A stretch of 32,345 nucleotides of DNA from Roseiflexus sp. (GCA_025055265.1 JANWXL010000574.1:1-32345); one strand, 5' to 3'; positions 8,776 through 18,073 are shown, counted from the first letter of the stretch. Notes: generated by a model not told the origin, from the letters alone. Translations and numbers: made by a program.

Positions 8776-8790
8776 AAGTATGCTATACTT
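8776..8790 (+). promoter_or_regulatory. Candidate promoter -10 (TATACT) inside a palindrome, upstream of the zinc-ribbon gene
   Basis: aagtat-gct-atactt perfect inverted repeat containing TATACT about 40 nt upstream of the ATG at 8826. Confidence 0.35.
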
Positions 8791-8825
8791 CTTAGGGCGT
8801 CGATAAGCGGAACGAGGAGCAACCG

Positions 8826-9254
8826 ATGGTAGAGCGCATTTGTTCGCAATGCGGTCACGGCAATCCGCTTGATCATCATTTCTGTGGGAAATGCGGCGCA
8901 GCGCTGGAACGACTGCTCCCTGCGCCACTGTCGCAGCAGCCGCTGGCGCGTCTGGGGGCATCCATTCCTGCCCGCTGGCGCGATGTCGGGCGCGCGGTGG
9001 CGATCAGCGCCGTCGCGCTGGCGGCGGAAGCCGGCATCGCCTGGCTGGCGCGGCGGATCGAACAGCGGAGTCTGCCGGTTACCCTTTCTTCCGCCCCGAC
9101 GCATACCGCAAAGCCTGCTGCCCAACTGCCAGCGACTCGCACGACAACAAATGTCGTAACGATCATCAGTGAACGGGTGATCGAGTTCATCGACGACGGC
9201 AACGGAACGCGACGCATCACTGAACGCGCATTCTGGCGCCGCGTCGAAGAGTAG
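8826..9254 (+). CDS. Zinc-ribbon domain protein, 142 aa
   Basis: MVERICSQCGHGNPLDHHFCGKCGAALERL: two CxxC knuckles; possible hydrophobic stretch. Confidence 0.75.
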   Translation: MVERICSQCGHGNPLDHHFCGKCGAALERLLPAPLSQQPLARLGASIPARWRDVGRAVAISAVALAAEAGIAWLARRIEQRSLPVTLSSAPTHTAKPAAQLPATRTTTNVVTIISERVIEFIDDGNGTRRITERAFWRRVEE

Positions 9255-9262
9255 GCGACCAC

Positions 9263-11002
9263 TTGATGTCAGCGCCTTCTGTTACAATCAATCACCTTCA
9301 GCAACGGTTGCGCCCGATGGCGCTGCGTTTGCGTCTGCGCGATACGCTCTGGTTCGCCAGCAGCACCATGTGGATCGCTGCGCTGGCGTCACTGGCTATC
9401 CAGATAGCCGGTCGTCTGTTTCCGATCCCCGGGCTGCTCTGGATATCTCTGGCGCCATTAGCGCTGTGGATATTGATTGTCGGCGGCTATCTGACGGTGC
9501 GTCCATTACCGCCGATCCGCGTCGCGCAGCGGATCGACACGTTGCTCGATGCGCGTGAGCGTCTCGCTACGGCGCTTGAACTCAGTCAGCGCGCTGAGCG
9601 GACGCCGCTGGTCGAATTGCAGCAGCGCGACGCATATGCCTTTGCCACAACCCTCAAGCCGCGTCTGGTGCCGCTTGAGATCAATCGACGACCGCTGATC
9701 GTCGCGCTGGCGCTGGCGGCTGCCGTGGTTGCGCTGATCGTATTGCCTAACCCGCAGGACCAGGTTCTGGCAGAGCGGGCCGCCATTCGCGAGGCGACGC
9801 AGCAGGCAGTGGCGCAGATCGAGCAACTGCGTCAGGAGATCGCCCAGAACCAGAGTCTCAGCCCTGAGGAACGCGCAGCGCTGGATCGCGAACTGGCGGA
9901 ATTGCAACAGCGTCTCGAGCAGAATCCGGGCAATCGTGAAGAGGCGCTCGCCGATCTTTCGACAACTGAGGCGCGTCTGCAACAGCGCCTGACGCCTGAT
10001 GCAGATGCGCAACGCGCTGCGCTGGAACAACTTGCCCGCAATTTGCAGGCGATTGAGAATCAACCGCAGAGCAGTCGTCCCTCGCTGGAACAGGCTGAGG
10101 ATGCGCTGCGACAACTGGCGCAGCAGATCGAATCCATGACCGCCGAAGAACGCGCCCAACTGGCGGAACAATTGCGCCAGGAAGCGCAGCAATTGCAACA
10201 GAGCGCGCCGCAGACGGCGCAGGCGTTGCAGCAGGCGGCGGACGCCTTGCAGCAAAATAATGTTCAACAGGCGCAGCAAGCGCTTGAACAGGCGGCGCAG
10301 AGCGTCCAGCAGGCGCAGCAGCAGCAGGCGGCGCAGCAGGCGGCGCAACAGGCGATTGCCCAACTCCAGGAAGAACGCCAGTCCATTGCTCAGTCCGGGC
10401 AGCAACAGCAAGGACAGCAGCAACAGGGACAGCAGCAACCGCAAGGACAGCAGCAACAGGGGCAGCAGCAGCAGGGACAACCGCAAGGGCAGCAGCAGGG
10501 GCAGCAGCAGCAGGGACAACCGCAAGGGCAGCAGCAGGGGCAGCAGCAGCAGGGACAACAGCAGTCTGGTCAGCAACAGGGACAACTGCAAGGGCAGCAG
10601 CAGGGACAGCAGCAGCAGGGACAGCAACAACAGGGGCAGCAACCAGGGCAGCAAGCAGGGCAGGAAGGTCAGCCGGGTTCGCAGATGCAAGGGAACCAGC
10701 AAAGCCCGGCGACCGGAAACCAGGCGGGCACTGGCAGCAGCGACCTTGTCTATCAGCCCTTTACGCCCGATGGACAACCACGTGATGTCGAGCGCATTCA
10801 GGGGCAGGAAGGCGCAGGCGGGCAGACGCAGGTTCAGCAAGGGCAGTTGAACGCGCCGGGAGGCGTGAGTCCGCTTCAGACTCCCTATCAACAGGTGTTG
10901 CGCGAGTATCAGCGTGCAGCGGGAGAAGCGCTCGATCAGAGCGCTATTCCGCCGCACCTGAAAGATTATGTGCGCGACTATTTTTCACGGCTTGAGCCGT
11001 GA
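9263..11002 (+). CDS. Membrane-anchored coiled-coil protein with Gln/Gly-rich low-complexity region, 579 aa
   Basis: N-terminal hydrophobic segments (TMWIAALASLAIQIAGRLF, LWISLAPLALWILIVGGYL, LIVALALAAAVVALIVL), long Gln/Glu/Ala coiled-coil, GQQQQGQPQGQQQ tract, then a complex C-terminus PYQQVLREYQRAAGEALDQSAIPPHLKDYVRDYFSRLEP. Confidence 0.8.
   Translation: MMSAPSVTINHLQQRLRPMALRLRLRDTLWFASSTMWIAALASLAIQIAGRLFPIPGLLWISLAPLALWILIVGGYLTVRPLPPIRVAQRIDTLLDARERLATALELSQRAERTPLVELQQRDAYAFATTLKPRLVPLEINRRPLIVALALAAAVVALIVLPNPQDQVLAERAAIREATQQAVAQIEQLRQEIAQNQSLSPEERAALDRELAELQQRLEQNPGNREEALADLSTTEARLQQRLTPDADAQRAALEQLARNLQAIENQPQSSRPSLEQAEDALRQLAQQIESMTAEERAQLAEQLRQEAQQLQQSAPQTAQALQQAADALQQNNVQQAQQALEQAAQSVQQAQQQQAAQQAAQQAIAQLQEERQSIAQSGQQQQGQQQQGQQQPQGQQQQGQQQQGQPQGQQQGQQQQGQPQGQQQGQQQQGQQQSGQQQGQLQGQQQGQQQQGQQQQGQQPGQQAGQEGQPGSQMQGNQQSPATGNQAGTGSSDLVYQPFTPDGQPRDVERIQGQEGAGGQTQVQQGQLNAPGGVSPLQTPYQQVLREYQRAAGEALDQSAIPPHLKDYVRDYFSRLEP
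10475..10552 (+). repeat. 39-bp perfect tandem duplication within the Gln-rich coding region
   Basis: ggacaaccgcaagggcagcagcaggggcagcagcagcag x2. Confidence 0.9.
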
Positions 11003-11050
11003 GCACGATGTTCCTGGCTCCGTGTTCGAGTTAGGAGGTGTCAGATTCCT

Positions 11051-11248
11051 ATGATGTGGCTATTTCCGGGCATGCTTGCGCTGATCGTCGTGCTTGGCAG
11101 CGCGGCGATCATCGTTGGCGGACGCCTGATGAAACCATCCGCCAGCGTCGTAGCCTTCGTCTTTGCTATAACAGCGGTATCGTGGGTAGTGCTGATCGTT
11201 GTGTCGATCGGCTTGATGATGCGGAGTTTTGCAACGATAAGCCTCTAG
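11051..11248 (+). CDS. Small two-TM membrane protein, 65 aa
   Basis: MMWLFPGMLALIVVLGSAAIIVGGRLMKPSASVVAFVFAITAVSWVVLIVVSIGLMMRSF; aggaggtg RBS upstream; sits in the operon. Confidence 0.65.
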   Translation: MMWLFPGMLALIVVLGSAAIIVGGRLMKPSASVVAFVFAITAVSWVVLIVVSIGLMMRSFATISL

Positions 11249-11261
11249 GAAAGAATATGGT

Positions 11262-12266
11262 ATGACAGCAGCAGCAGAAATGGCGCAGGACGTTCTATCG
11301 CCCGAAGAGTTTCGTCAGCGCGCGCTGGCGATTGAGACCGAGATCTCACAAGTGATTGTCGGGCAGCGAGAACTGATCCGGCAGACGGTGATTACACTGC
11401 TGGCAGGAGGAAACGCACTCCTCGAAGGGGTGCCGGGGCTGGCGAAAACCACGCTGGTGCGCACCCTTGCCGATGTGATCGATTGTTCTTTCAGCCGCAT
11501 CCAGTTTACGCCCGACCTTATGCCTGCCGATATTGTCGGTACGACTCTTATCAGCGAGGATGAATCAGGTCGCAAAACATTCCGGTTTGAGCCGGGTCCA
11601 ATTTTTGCGAACCTCATCCTGGCGGACGAGATCAACCGCGCGACGCCAAAGACGCAGAGTGCGCTGCTTGAGGCGATGCAGGAACATACGGTGACGGTCG
11701 CCAAGACCATCCATCGCCTGGAAAGTCCGTTCTTCGTGCTGGCGACGCAGAATCCGCTTGAAATGGAGGGCACCTATCCGTTGCCCGAAGCGCAACTCGA
11801 CCGCTTCTTCTTCAAGATTCTCATCCCCTTCCCGACCGCCGCCGACCTGGTGGAAATCGCCAATCGCACGACCGGCGCGCGGATGCCGCAGGTGCGCAAG
11901 GTGGCGAATGCTTCAACGATCCTGGCGATGCAGCGACTGGCGCGTTCGGTCCCGATTGCCAGTCACGTCCTCGCTTACGCAGCGCGCCTGATTACCGCTA
12001 CCCATCCTGAAGATAAGGACGCACCTCCGGTAACGAAGCAGTATGTGCGGTATGGCGCCAGTCCGCGCGGCATGCAGGCGCTCATTCTGGCAGGCAAGAT
12101 TATGGCGCTCCTCGATGGACGCTACAACGTTGCATTCGCCGATCTGCGCCAGGCGGCGCTGCCCGCCCTGCGCCACCGGGTCATCCTGAATTTTGAGGCG
12201 CAGGCGGAAGGGATTTCCCCCGACGATATCGTCAAACAGGTGGTTGAGTCGGTGCGCGCCGAGTGA
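11262..12266 (+). CDS. MoxR-family AAA+ ATPase
   Basis: VIVGQRELIRQTVITLLAGGNALLEGVPGLAKTTLVRTLA...LILADEINRATPKTQSALLEAMQEHTVTV...FFVLATQNPLEMEGTYPLPEAQLDRF; diagnostic MoxR motifs. Confidence 0.95.
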   Translation: MTAAAEMAQDVLSPEEFRQRALAIETEISQVIVGQRELIRQTVITLLAGGNALLEGVPGLAKTTLVRTLADVIDCSFSRIQFTPDLMPADIVGTTLISEDESGRKTFRFEPGPIFANLILADEINRATPKTQSALLEAMQEHTVTVAKTIHRLESPFFVLATQNPLEMEGTYPLPEAQLDRFFFKILIPFPTAADLVEIANRTTGARMPQVRKVANASTILAMQRLARSVPIASHVLAYAARLITATHPEDKDAPPVTKQYVRYGASPRGMQALILAGKIMALLDGRYNVAFADLRQAALPALRHRVILNFEAQAEGISPDDIVKQVVESVRAE

Positions 12267-12347
12267 CCGCAAGGTCAGGCGTCGTTGTGAGCGACGCCAA
12301 ACTATCGCTTCACTTTGCTGCTGGCGCCGCTCTGGAAGATGCATTCG

Positions 12348-13238
12348 ATGACGACAACCTCAGCACAACCGTTGTTCGACTCCGCATTTCTGCGCAAACT
12401 GGATCGCCTGGCGCTGCTGACGCGGCGCGCGATGGTCGGCGACATCCAGGGTGAGCGGCGCAGTCCCCGGCGCGGGGCGTCAGTCGAGTTCGCCGATTTT
12501 CGCCCCTACGTCCGCGGCGATGATATTCGCCAGATCGACTGGAACCTGTATGCGCGGATGGAACGCTTCTTCCTCAAACTCTTCGTGGCTGAAGAGGAGT
12601 TGACCGTCCATCTGCTCGTGGATAACAGCGCCTCAATGGATTGGGGCGACCCGCATAAACTGACATACGCCCGCCGCCTGGCGGCGGCATTCGGGTATGT
12701 GGCGCTCTCGACGCTCGACCGGGTAACAGTGACGGCATTCGCTGCCGGGGCGGGCGGTCAACTCCGCGGGGTGCGCGGCAAGGCAGGCGCGCAGCCGCTC
12801 TTTGCGTTCCTCCAGAAACTTCAACCCGGCGGCGCTGGCGATCTGGCAGACGCCTGTAAACGCTATGCACGCACGGCGATCAATCCCGGTCCGCTCATTC
12901 TGTGTTCCGACCTCCTCGATCCGCGCTGGGAAGACGCGCTCCGCGCGCTCGGATCGCGTCCGTTTGAGATCACGCTGCTCCACATTCTGGCGCCGCAGGA
13001 ACTGCGTCCGCAACTCGACGGCGATTTCCGCCTGCTGGACGCTGAGACGGGCGAGGCAGTCGAGATCACTGCCGATCTGGAGACCTTGCAACGCTACCAG
13101 GATCATCTGCGTGAATGGCAGGAGGCGATTGAACGCTTCTGCCATGGGCGCGGCATCACGTATGTGCAGGTTGATACGGCGCAGCCGGTTGAGGAGTTCA
13201 TTCTGACGATGCTGCGACGGCGCGGGGTGTTTCGCTAA
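12348..13238 (+). CDS. DUF58 domain protein (VWA-like)
   Basis: GERRSPRRGASVEFADFRPYVRGDDIRQIDWNLYARMERFFLKLFVAEEELTVHLLVDNSASMDWG; DUF58 signature and MIDAS-like DNSAS. Upstream starts at 12315 or 12339 also possible. Confidence 0.92.
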   Translation: MTTTSAQPLFDSAFLRKLDRLALLTRRAMVGDIQGERRSPRRGASVEFADFRPYVRGDDIRQIDWNLYARMERFFLKLFVAEEELTVHLLVDNSASMDWGDPHKLTYARRLAAAFGYVALSTLDRVTVTAFAAGAGGQLRGVRGKAGAQPLFAFLQKLQPGGAGDLADACKRYARTAINPGPLILCSDLLDPRWEDALRALGSRPFEITLLHILAPQELRPQLDGDFRLLDAETGEAVEITADLETLQRYQDHLREWQEAIERFCHGRGITYVQVDTAQPVEEFILTMLRRRGVFR

Positions 13239-13251
13239 TGACGGGTGTCGT

Positions 13252-15186
13252 ATGTCGTTGTTGACGCCGCTTGCGTTGCTCAGTGCGCTGATTGTGGGTC
13301 CGCTGATCGTGGCGATGTATCTGCTGAAACTTCGCCGCGAGGAACGGCGCGTCTCCTCGACCTTCCTCTGGCAGCGCATGGTGCGCGATGTGGAAGCGAA
13401 TGCGCCCTGGCAGCGCCTGCGACGCAACTGGCTCCTCTTCCTGCAATTGCTCCTCCTGCTGCTGCTGGCAATCGCGCTGGCGCGACCATTCTTCCTCACC
13501 ACCGGCATCAGCGGACAAAACCTGATCATTATTATCGACCGCTCGGCAAGCATGGCGGCGACGGACGTTCCTCCTTCGCGACTCGAAGCGGCGCGGCGTC
13601 AGGCGCAGACGCTCGTCGACCAGTTGCCTGAAGGCGGGCGTGCAACGATCATCGCCGTCGGCGGGCAGATGGAAGTGGTCGCGGCGTCTACCACTGATCG
13701 CCGCCAGATGTACGACGCCATTCGCTCGATTACGCTCAACGTCGGCGGTCGTAGCGATCTGTCGCAGGCGCTGGCGCTCGCCACAGCCCTCGCGGCGCGC
13801 GAACCGGATAGCGAGGTTGCCATTATCTCCGATGGCAATGTCGAGATTCCCACCGATATTCGCGTTCCGGCGACCGTGCGTTATTTTCCGATCGGGCAAC
13901 GCGCCGAGAATGCGGCGATCAGCTCCATGGCGCTGCAACCAGGTCCTGCCGGACAGACGCTGTTCGTGCAGGCGACCAATTACGGTCCGGCGGCAGTCGT
14001 GCGACGACTCGATCTCTACCTGGACGGTGCGCTTTTCAACGCATATGAACTGAACCTCGGTCCCGACGGCGCCTCAGACGCTATCCAGACGGTGATAGTT
14101 GATGTTCCTGCCCAGGTGCGCGTGGCTGAGGCGCGTCTCAGTCCGGCGCCGAACGCAGATTTCCTGCCCTCCGATGATCGGGCATGGGCGGTAAGCGCAG
14201 CGGGCGCTGGCGTGGAGGTGCGCATTGTTGGTCCTGGCAATCGCTTTCTCGAAACGGCGCTCGCGCTATTGCCCGGCATTACAGCCACGAAAACGACAAC
14301 TCCCACAGTTTCTGGCGACACTGCGCCGCAGATTACAATCTTTGACCGAGTTGTGCCGGAAACGCTGCCGACCGGCAATCTGGTGTTCATTGCGCCGATG
14401 CGCTCGACCGACCTCTTTTCCGTTACTGGCGTCGTCGATTTTCCGCTCCTGCGCCCGGCGCCGATTGTACTCGAAGGTCAGGCGCCGCCGCTGCTGCGGA
14501 ATGTCAGTGTGAGTGAAGTGAATGTGCTGCGCGCAATGCGTCTCGAGGCGGGAATATGGGCGCGCACGCTGGTCGAAGGAGACGGCAGCCCGATGCTGCT
14601 GGCAGGGGAACGTGAAGGGCGCCGGATCGTTGTCCTGGCGTTTGCGTTGCAGGACTCCGATCTGCCGCTCCAGGTTGCATTTCCGCTGCTGATCTCGAAC
14701 ATCATCGGATATCTGGCGCCAGGGAGCGGTCTGGATTCTTCGCAGATCGCTCCCGGACAGCCGCTGGCTGTGGCGGTTGATCCTGCCGTGACCGCAGTGC
14801 GCGTCGTTCGACCGGACGGGCGCGTCGAGGCGGCGCAGATTCAGGGCGGGCAGGCAATCTATGCCGGTACTGATGCGCTGGGACCATACCTCATTGAACA
14901 GGTGCGCGATAACCAGGTGATCGATCAGCGTGGTTTCGCTATCAATCTGTTTATGCCAGAAGAGTCACGCATTGCGCCAGCAAGCGAGCTGCGGGTGCCG
15001 CAGGTCAGCGGATTGCAACAGGCAGTGACGCGCGAGCAGGTAGGGCGACAGGAAATCTGGCGCTGGCTGGCGGTTGCGGCGATCCTGGTGGTCATCGTCG
15101 AATGGCTGGTGTATCAGCGAAGCGGTCTGGCATATCTGCGGCAGCGCTTCCGCGTCGCACTCGCAGCGCGACGCCGTCTAGCGTAG
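13252..15186 (+). CDS. BatA-N / VWA domain membrane protein, 644 aa
   Basis: MSLLTPLALLSALIVGPLIVAMYLLKLRREERRVSSTFLWQRM (BatA-like N-terminus); VWA MIDAS DRSASM; C-terminal TM WLAVAAILVVIVEWLVYQ. Confidence 0.9.
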   Translation: MSLLTPLALLSALIVGPLIVAMYLLKLRREERRVSSTFLWQRMVRDVEANAPWQRLRRNWLLFLQLLLLLLLAIALARPFFLTTGISGQNLIIIIDRSASMAATDVPPSRLEAARRQAQTLVDQLPEGGRATIIAVGGQMEVVAASTTDRRQMYDAIRSITLNVGGRSDLSQALALATALAAREPDSEVAIISDGNVEIPTDIRVPATVRYFPIGQRAENAAISSMALQPGPAGQTLFVQATNYGPAAVVRRLDLYLDGALFNAYELNLGPDGASDAIQTVIVDVPAQVRVAEARLSPAPNADFLPSDDRAWAVSAAGAGVEVRIVGPGNRFLETALALLPGITATKTTTPTVSGDTAPQITIFDRVVPETLPTGNLVFIAPMRSTDLFSVTGVVDFPLLRPAPIVLEGQAPPLLRNVSVSEVNVLRAMRLEAGIWARTLVEGDGSPMLLAGEREGRRIVVLAFALQDSDLPLQVAFPLLISNIIGYLAPGSGLDSSQIAPGQPLAVAVDPAVTAVRVVRPDGRVEAAQIQGGQAIYAGTDALGPYLIEQVRDNQVIDQRGFAINLFMPEESRIAPASELRVPQVSGLQQAVTREQVGRQEIWRWLAVAAILVVIVEWLVYQRSGLAYLRQRFRVALAARRRLA

Positions 15187-15187
15187 T

Positions 15188-17989
15188 ATGGGCATTTCGT
15201 TCGTCTATCCCGAAGCCCTCTGGCTGGTTTGCATTCTGCCGATCTTCTGGTTTCTCGCACTGTTCTCTCCAGCGCGTCATGGCGCATGGCGACGATGGCT
15301 CAGCCTCGTTCTCCGCACGCTCGTTGTGCTGGCGCTGATCGGCGCGCTCACGGGCGCACAATTGGTTCAGCCGCCTGACACAACCACGACGATTTTCCTC
15401 CTTGATGGTTCTGACTCGGTCGCTGCATCGCAACGCGCCCGCGCCGAGGCGTTCATTGCCCAGGCGCTGGCGACAATGCCGCCGGACGATCAGGCGGGCA
15501 TCATTGTATTTGGACGCGAGGCGCTCGTCGAGCGGCTTCCCTCGCCAGAACGCACCTTTGGCGCGCCTGCGGCGCGACCCTTCGGCGGCGCAACCAACAT
15601 TGCCGAAGCGCTGCAACTTGGGCTGGCGATGCTCCCCGCAGAGGGGCATCGACGACTGGTGCTTCTCTCCGACGGTGGTGAAAATCGGGGGAGTGCGCGT
15701 GAGATTGCGCAGCACATCGCTGTACAGGGCGTTCCTGTTGATGTTGTGCCGCTCAGCGGCAGCGCCGATGGGTTGGACGCGCAGGTCGTCGGTGTGTCTC
15801 TGCCAGCGGCGGCGCGCGAGGGACAGCGCCTGCCGCTGCGCGTCGATCTGGAAAGCACTACGCCTGTAGCAGGGCGATTGACGGTGACTGGACCTGATGG
15901 GCGCGTCGTTGCCACGCTTCCGGTCGAAATTGGCGCTGATCGGCAAACAATTTCGATTCTGCTCCCCGAAGCGCCGGTCGGTTTCAATCGCTACACAGTG
16001 CGTCTTGAGGTTCCAGATGATGCGCGCACCCAGAACAACGCCATCGAAACCTTCAGTTTCGTCAGGGGCAAACCGCAGGTGCTGCTGGTTGCACAGTCGA
16101 TCGACGATGTTGCCAGCCTGGAACGCGCGCTGCGCACCGCTCAGATCGATGTCACAGTCGCAGATCCGGCGTCTATGCCCGACACGTTCGGCGAGTTGAG
16201 CCTGTACGACGCAGTCGCGCTGGTGAATGTCCCCCGCGCCCTGTTTTCCGACCAGGCAACGCAACAGATTGCGGCGTATGTCCGCGACTTTGGCGGCGGT
16301 CTGCTCATGGTCGGCGGTCCGCAGTCGTTCGGTCCAGGAGGGTGGCGCGGCACGCCGGTCGAGGCGGCGTTGCCGGTGACGATGGATATTCCTGAGCGTC
16401 AGCGTCAGCCGCCGGTCAGCGTCGTAGTAGTCATCGATATTTCGGGGAGCATGTCCTCCATTGAGGATGGCGTGCCCAAACTCTCGCTGGCGCTCGAAGG
16501 CGCGCGCCGGATTGCAACGTTGCTGCGCGACGAAGACGAACTGACCGTGATCCCCTTCGACGATCGTCCTGGCGTGATAGTTGGTCCGCTGCCGGGATGG
16601 CAGCGCGACGCCGCGATCGAACAGTTGAACCAGGTGCGTCTTGGCGGCAGCGGCATCAATATTCACGATGCGCTTCAGGTAGCGGCGCGCTATGCCCGCG
16701 CCAGCAAGCACCCCGTGCGTCACATCATCACCATTACCGACGGCAACGATACAACTCAGCAGGAAGGCGCACTTGAGATTGTGCGCGATCTCCACGATGA
16801 AGGCGTGACCCTGACCTCAATCGCCATCGGGCAGGGTGAGCACGTGCCGTTCATCCGTGATATGGCCGCTGTTGGCGGCGGGCGCACCTTCCTGACAGAG
16901 CGCGCCGCTGATGTCCCCGATCTGTTGACTGGCGAGGCGCAGATGATCATTGCGCCATACATCGTCGAAGGCGCATTGACGCCACAGCGAGGAATGCCGC
17001 ATCCCATCCTCCGTGGAATTGACATTGCGCCCGACCTCCATGGCTATGTTCTGACCACGCCCCGCGCAACGGCGCAGGTGGCGCTTCTCGCTCCCAGTGG
17101 TGATACGCTGCTGGCAGCATGGCAGTACGGTCTGGGGCGTTCACTTGCCTGGACAAGCGATTTCAGCGGACGGTGGGCGAAAGAGTGGGTCGCGTGGGAC
17201 ACTTTTCCGCAGTTCAGCGCACAACTCCTCACCTGGCTTCTGCCGCAGCAAACCGGTGATACCCTGACTATTGCGACGCGCCCTGTCGGGGATGCTCTGG
17301 TCATTGAGGCCATCGCACGCTCACTCGATGGTGAACCACAGACCGGCTTGCGCGTGTCCTCCCGGCTAATTGCCGTTGACGGCGCCATTGTCGAAGCCGC
17401 GCTTCGAGAGGTCAGTCCGGGTCAGTATCGCACATCGCTCGACAGTTTACCGGCTGGCGCCTACCTGGTGCAGATCATCGCGCGAGACGGGCAGGGAACG
17501 CCGGTCGCGCTGGCGACTGGCGGCGCCGCAATGCCGTTTAGCGCCGAATATCGCAGCCAGGCAGGGGATCGCCGCGTACTTGAGGAGATAGCGCATATCA
17601 CCGGTGGACGGATCGATCCGCAGCCTCAGCAGGTCTTTGAGCGAGGACACACCGCGCGCGGCGTTGTGCGCGATGTCGGGTTATCGTTACTCTGGGTGGC
17701 GCTTGTGCTGTGGCCAATGGACATTGCGCTCAGGCGCATCTTTATTCCACATAGCCTGGTTGCCGCTACGCTGCAGCGCATTGGTCTGCGCACATCAACC
17801 GTGCGTCACGCGCCGCAAGAAACATCCGAAACAGCAGTTGCCTCCTCTCAGCCATCGTTCCCTGCCGCTGCGCCCCGCCAGCCGTCTGCTGTCCGCCCAC
17901 GCGCCACACGAGCCGCCGATGAACTGGAACGCCTTCGCGCTGCACAGGAAGCGGCGCGGCGACGCCTGCGCGGTGAGGGTGAGGGTTAG
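15188..17989 (+). CDS. Membrane protein with VWA - GATase1-like - VWA architecture, 933 aa
   Basis: TTIFLLDGSDSVAASQ (VWA-like 1); LYDAVALVNVPRALFSDQATQQIAAYVRDFGGGLLMVGGPQSFGPGGWRGTPVEAALPV (GATase1-like); VSVVVVIDISGSMSS (VWA 2); C-terminal TM; stop lies in the heptamer array. Confidence 0.9.
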   Translation: MGISFVYPEALWLVCILPIFWFLALFSPARHGAWRRWLSLVLRTLVVLALIGALTGAQLVQPPDTTTTIFLLDGSDSVAASQRARAEAFIAQALATMPPDDQAGIIVFGREALVERLPSPERTFGAPAARPFGGATNIAEALQLGLAMLPAEGHRRLVLLSDGGENRGSAREIAQHIAVQGVPVDVVPLSGSADGLDAQVVGVSLPAAAREGQRLPLRVDLESTTPVAGRLTVTGPDGRVVATLPVEIGADRQTISILLPEAPVGFNRYTVRLEVPDDARTQNNAIETFSFVRGKPQVLLVAQSIDDVASLERALRTAQIDVTVADPASMPDTFGELSLYDAVALVNVPRALFSDQATQQIAAYVRDFGGGLLMVGGPQSFGPGGWRGTPVEAALPVTMDIPERQRQPPVSVVVVIDISGSMSSIEDGVPKLSLALEGARRIATLLRDEDELTVIPFDDRPGVIVGPLPGWQRDAAIEQLNQVRLGGSGINIHDALQVAARYARASKHPVRHIITITDGNDTTQQEGALEIVRDLHDEGVTLTSIAIGQGEHVPFIRDMAAVGGGRTFLTERAADVPDLLTGEAQMIIAPYIVEGALTPQRGMPHPILRGIDIAPDLHGYVLTTPRATAQVALLAPSGDTLLAAWQYGLGRSLAWTSDFSGRWAKEWVAWDTFPQFSAQLLTWLLPQQTGDTLTIATRPVGDALVIEAIARSLDGEPQTGLRVSSRLIAVDGAIVEAALREVSPGQYRTSLDSLPAGAYLVQIIARDGQGTPVALATGGAAMPFSAEYRSQAGDRRVLEEIAHITGGRIDPQPQQVFERGHTARGVVRDVGLSLLWVALVLWPMDIALRRIFIPHSLVAATLQRIGLRTSTVRHAPQETSETAVASSQPSFPAAAPRQPSAVRPRATRAADELERLRAAQEAARRRLRGEGEG

Positions 17990-18033
17990 GTGTTAGGGGT
18001 TAGGGGTTAGGGGTTAGAGGTTAGGGGTTAGAG
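17974..18033. repeat. Heptameric GGGGTTA array, G-rich on the plus (sense) strand
   Basis: gagggtgagggttaggtgttaggggttaggggttaggggttagaggttaggggttag; overlaps the last codons and stop of the 933-aa gene. Confidence 0.92.
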
Positions 18034-18073
18034 AGCCTTGCGCCGTCACACTTCCCGCTTGCGCGCCTTCGCG

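Noticed and set aside
9506-10957. 483-aa minus-strand Leu-rich ORF
   Set aside because: Antisense of the Gln-rich gene (CAG/CAA repeats read as CTG/TTG Leu); the plus frame has an RBS, operon context and a plausible protein.
12278-12298. Hairpin ggcgtcg-ttgtgag-cgacgcc between the MoxR and DUF58 genes
   Set aside because: Only a 7-bp stem with no T-run; compatible with chance in GC-rich DNA, at most a weak intra-operonic processing site.
15092-16795. 567-aa minus-strand ORF
   Set aside because: Antisense to well-supported VWA genes; Arg/His-rich composition typical of spurious GC-rich antisense frames.
17974-18033. True telomere or linear replicon end
   Set aside because: The GGGGTTA repeats are short, internal, flanked by genes on both sides and present at several loci in both orientations.
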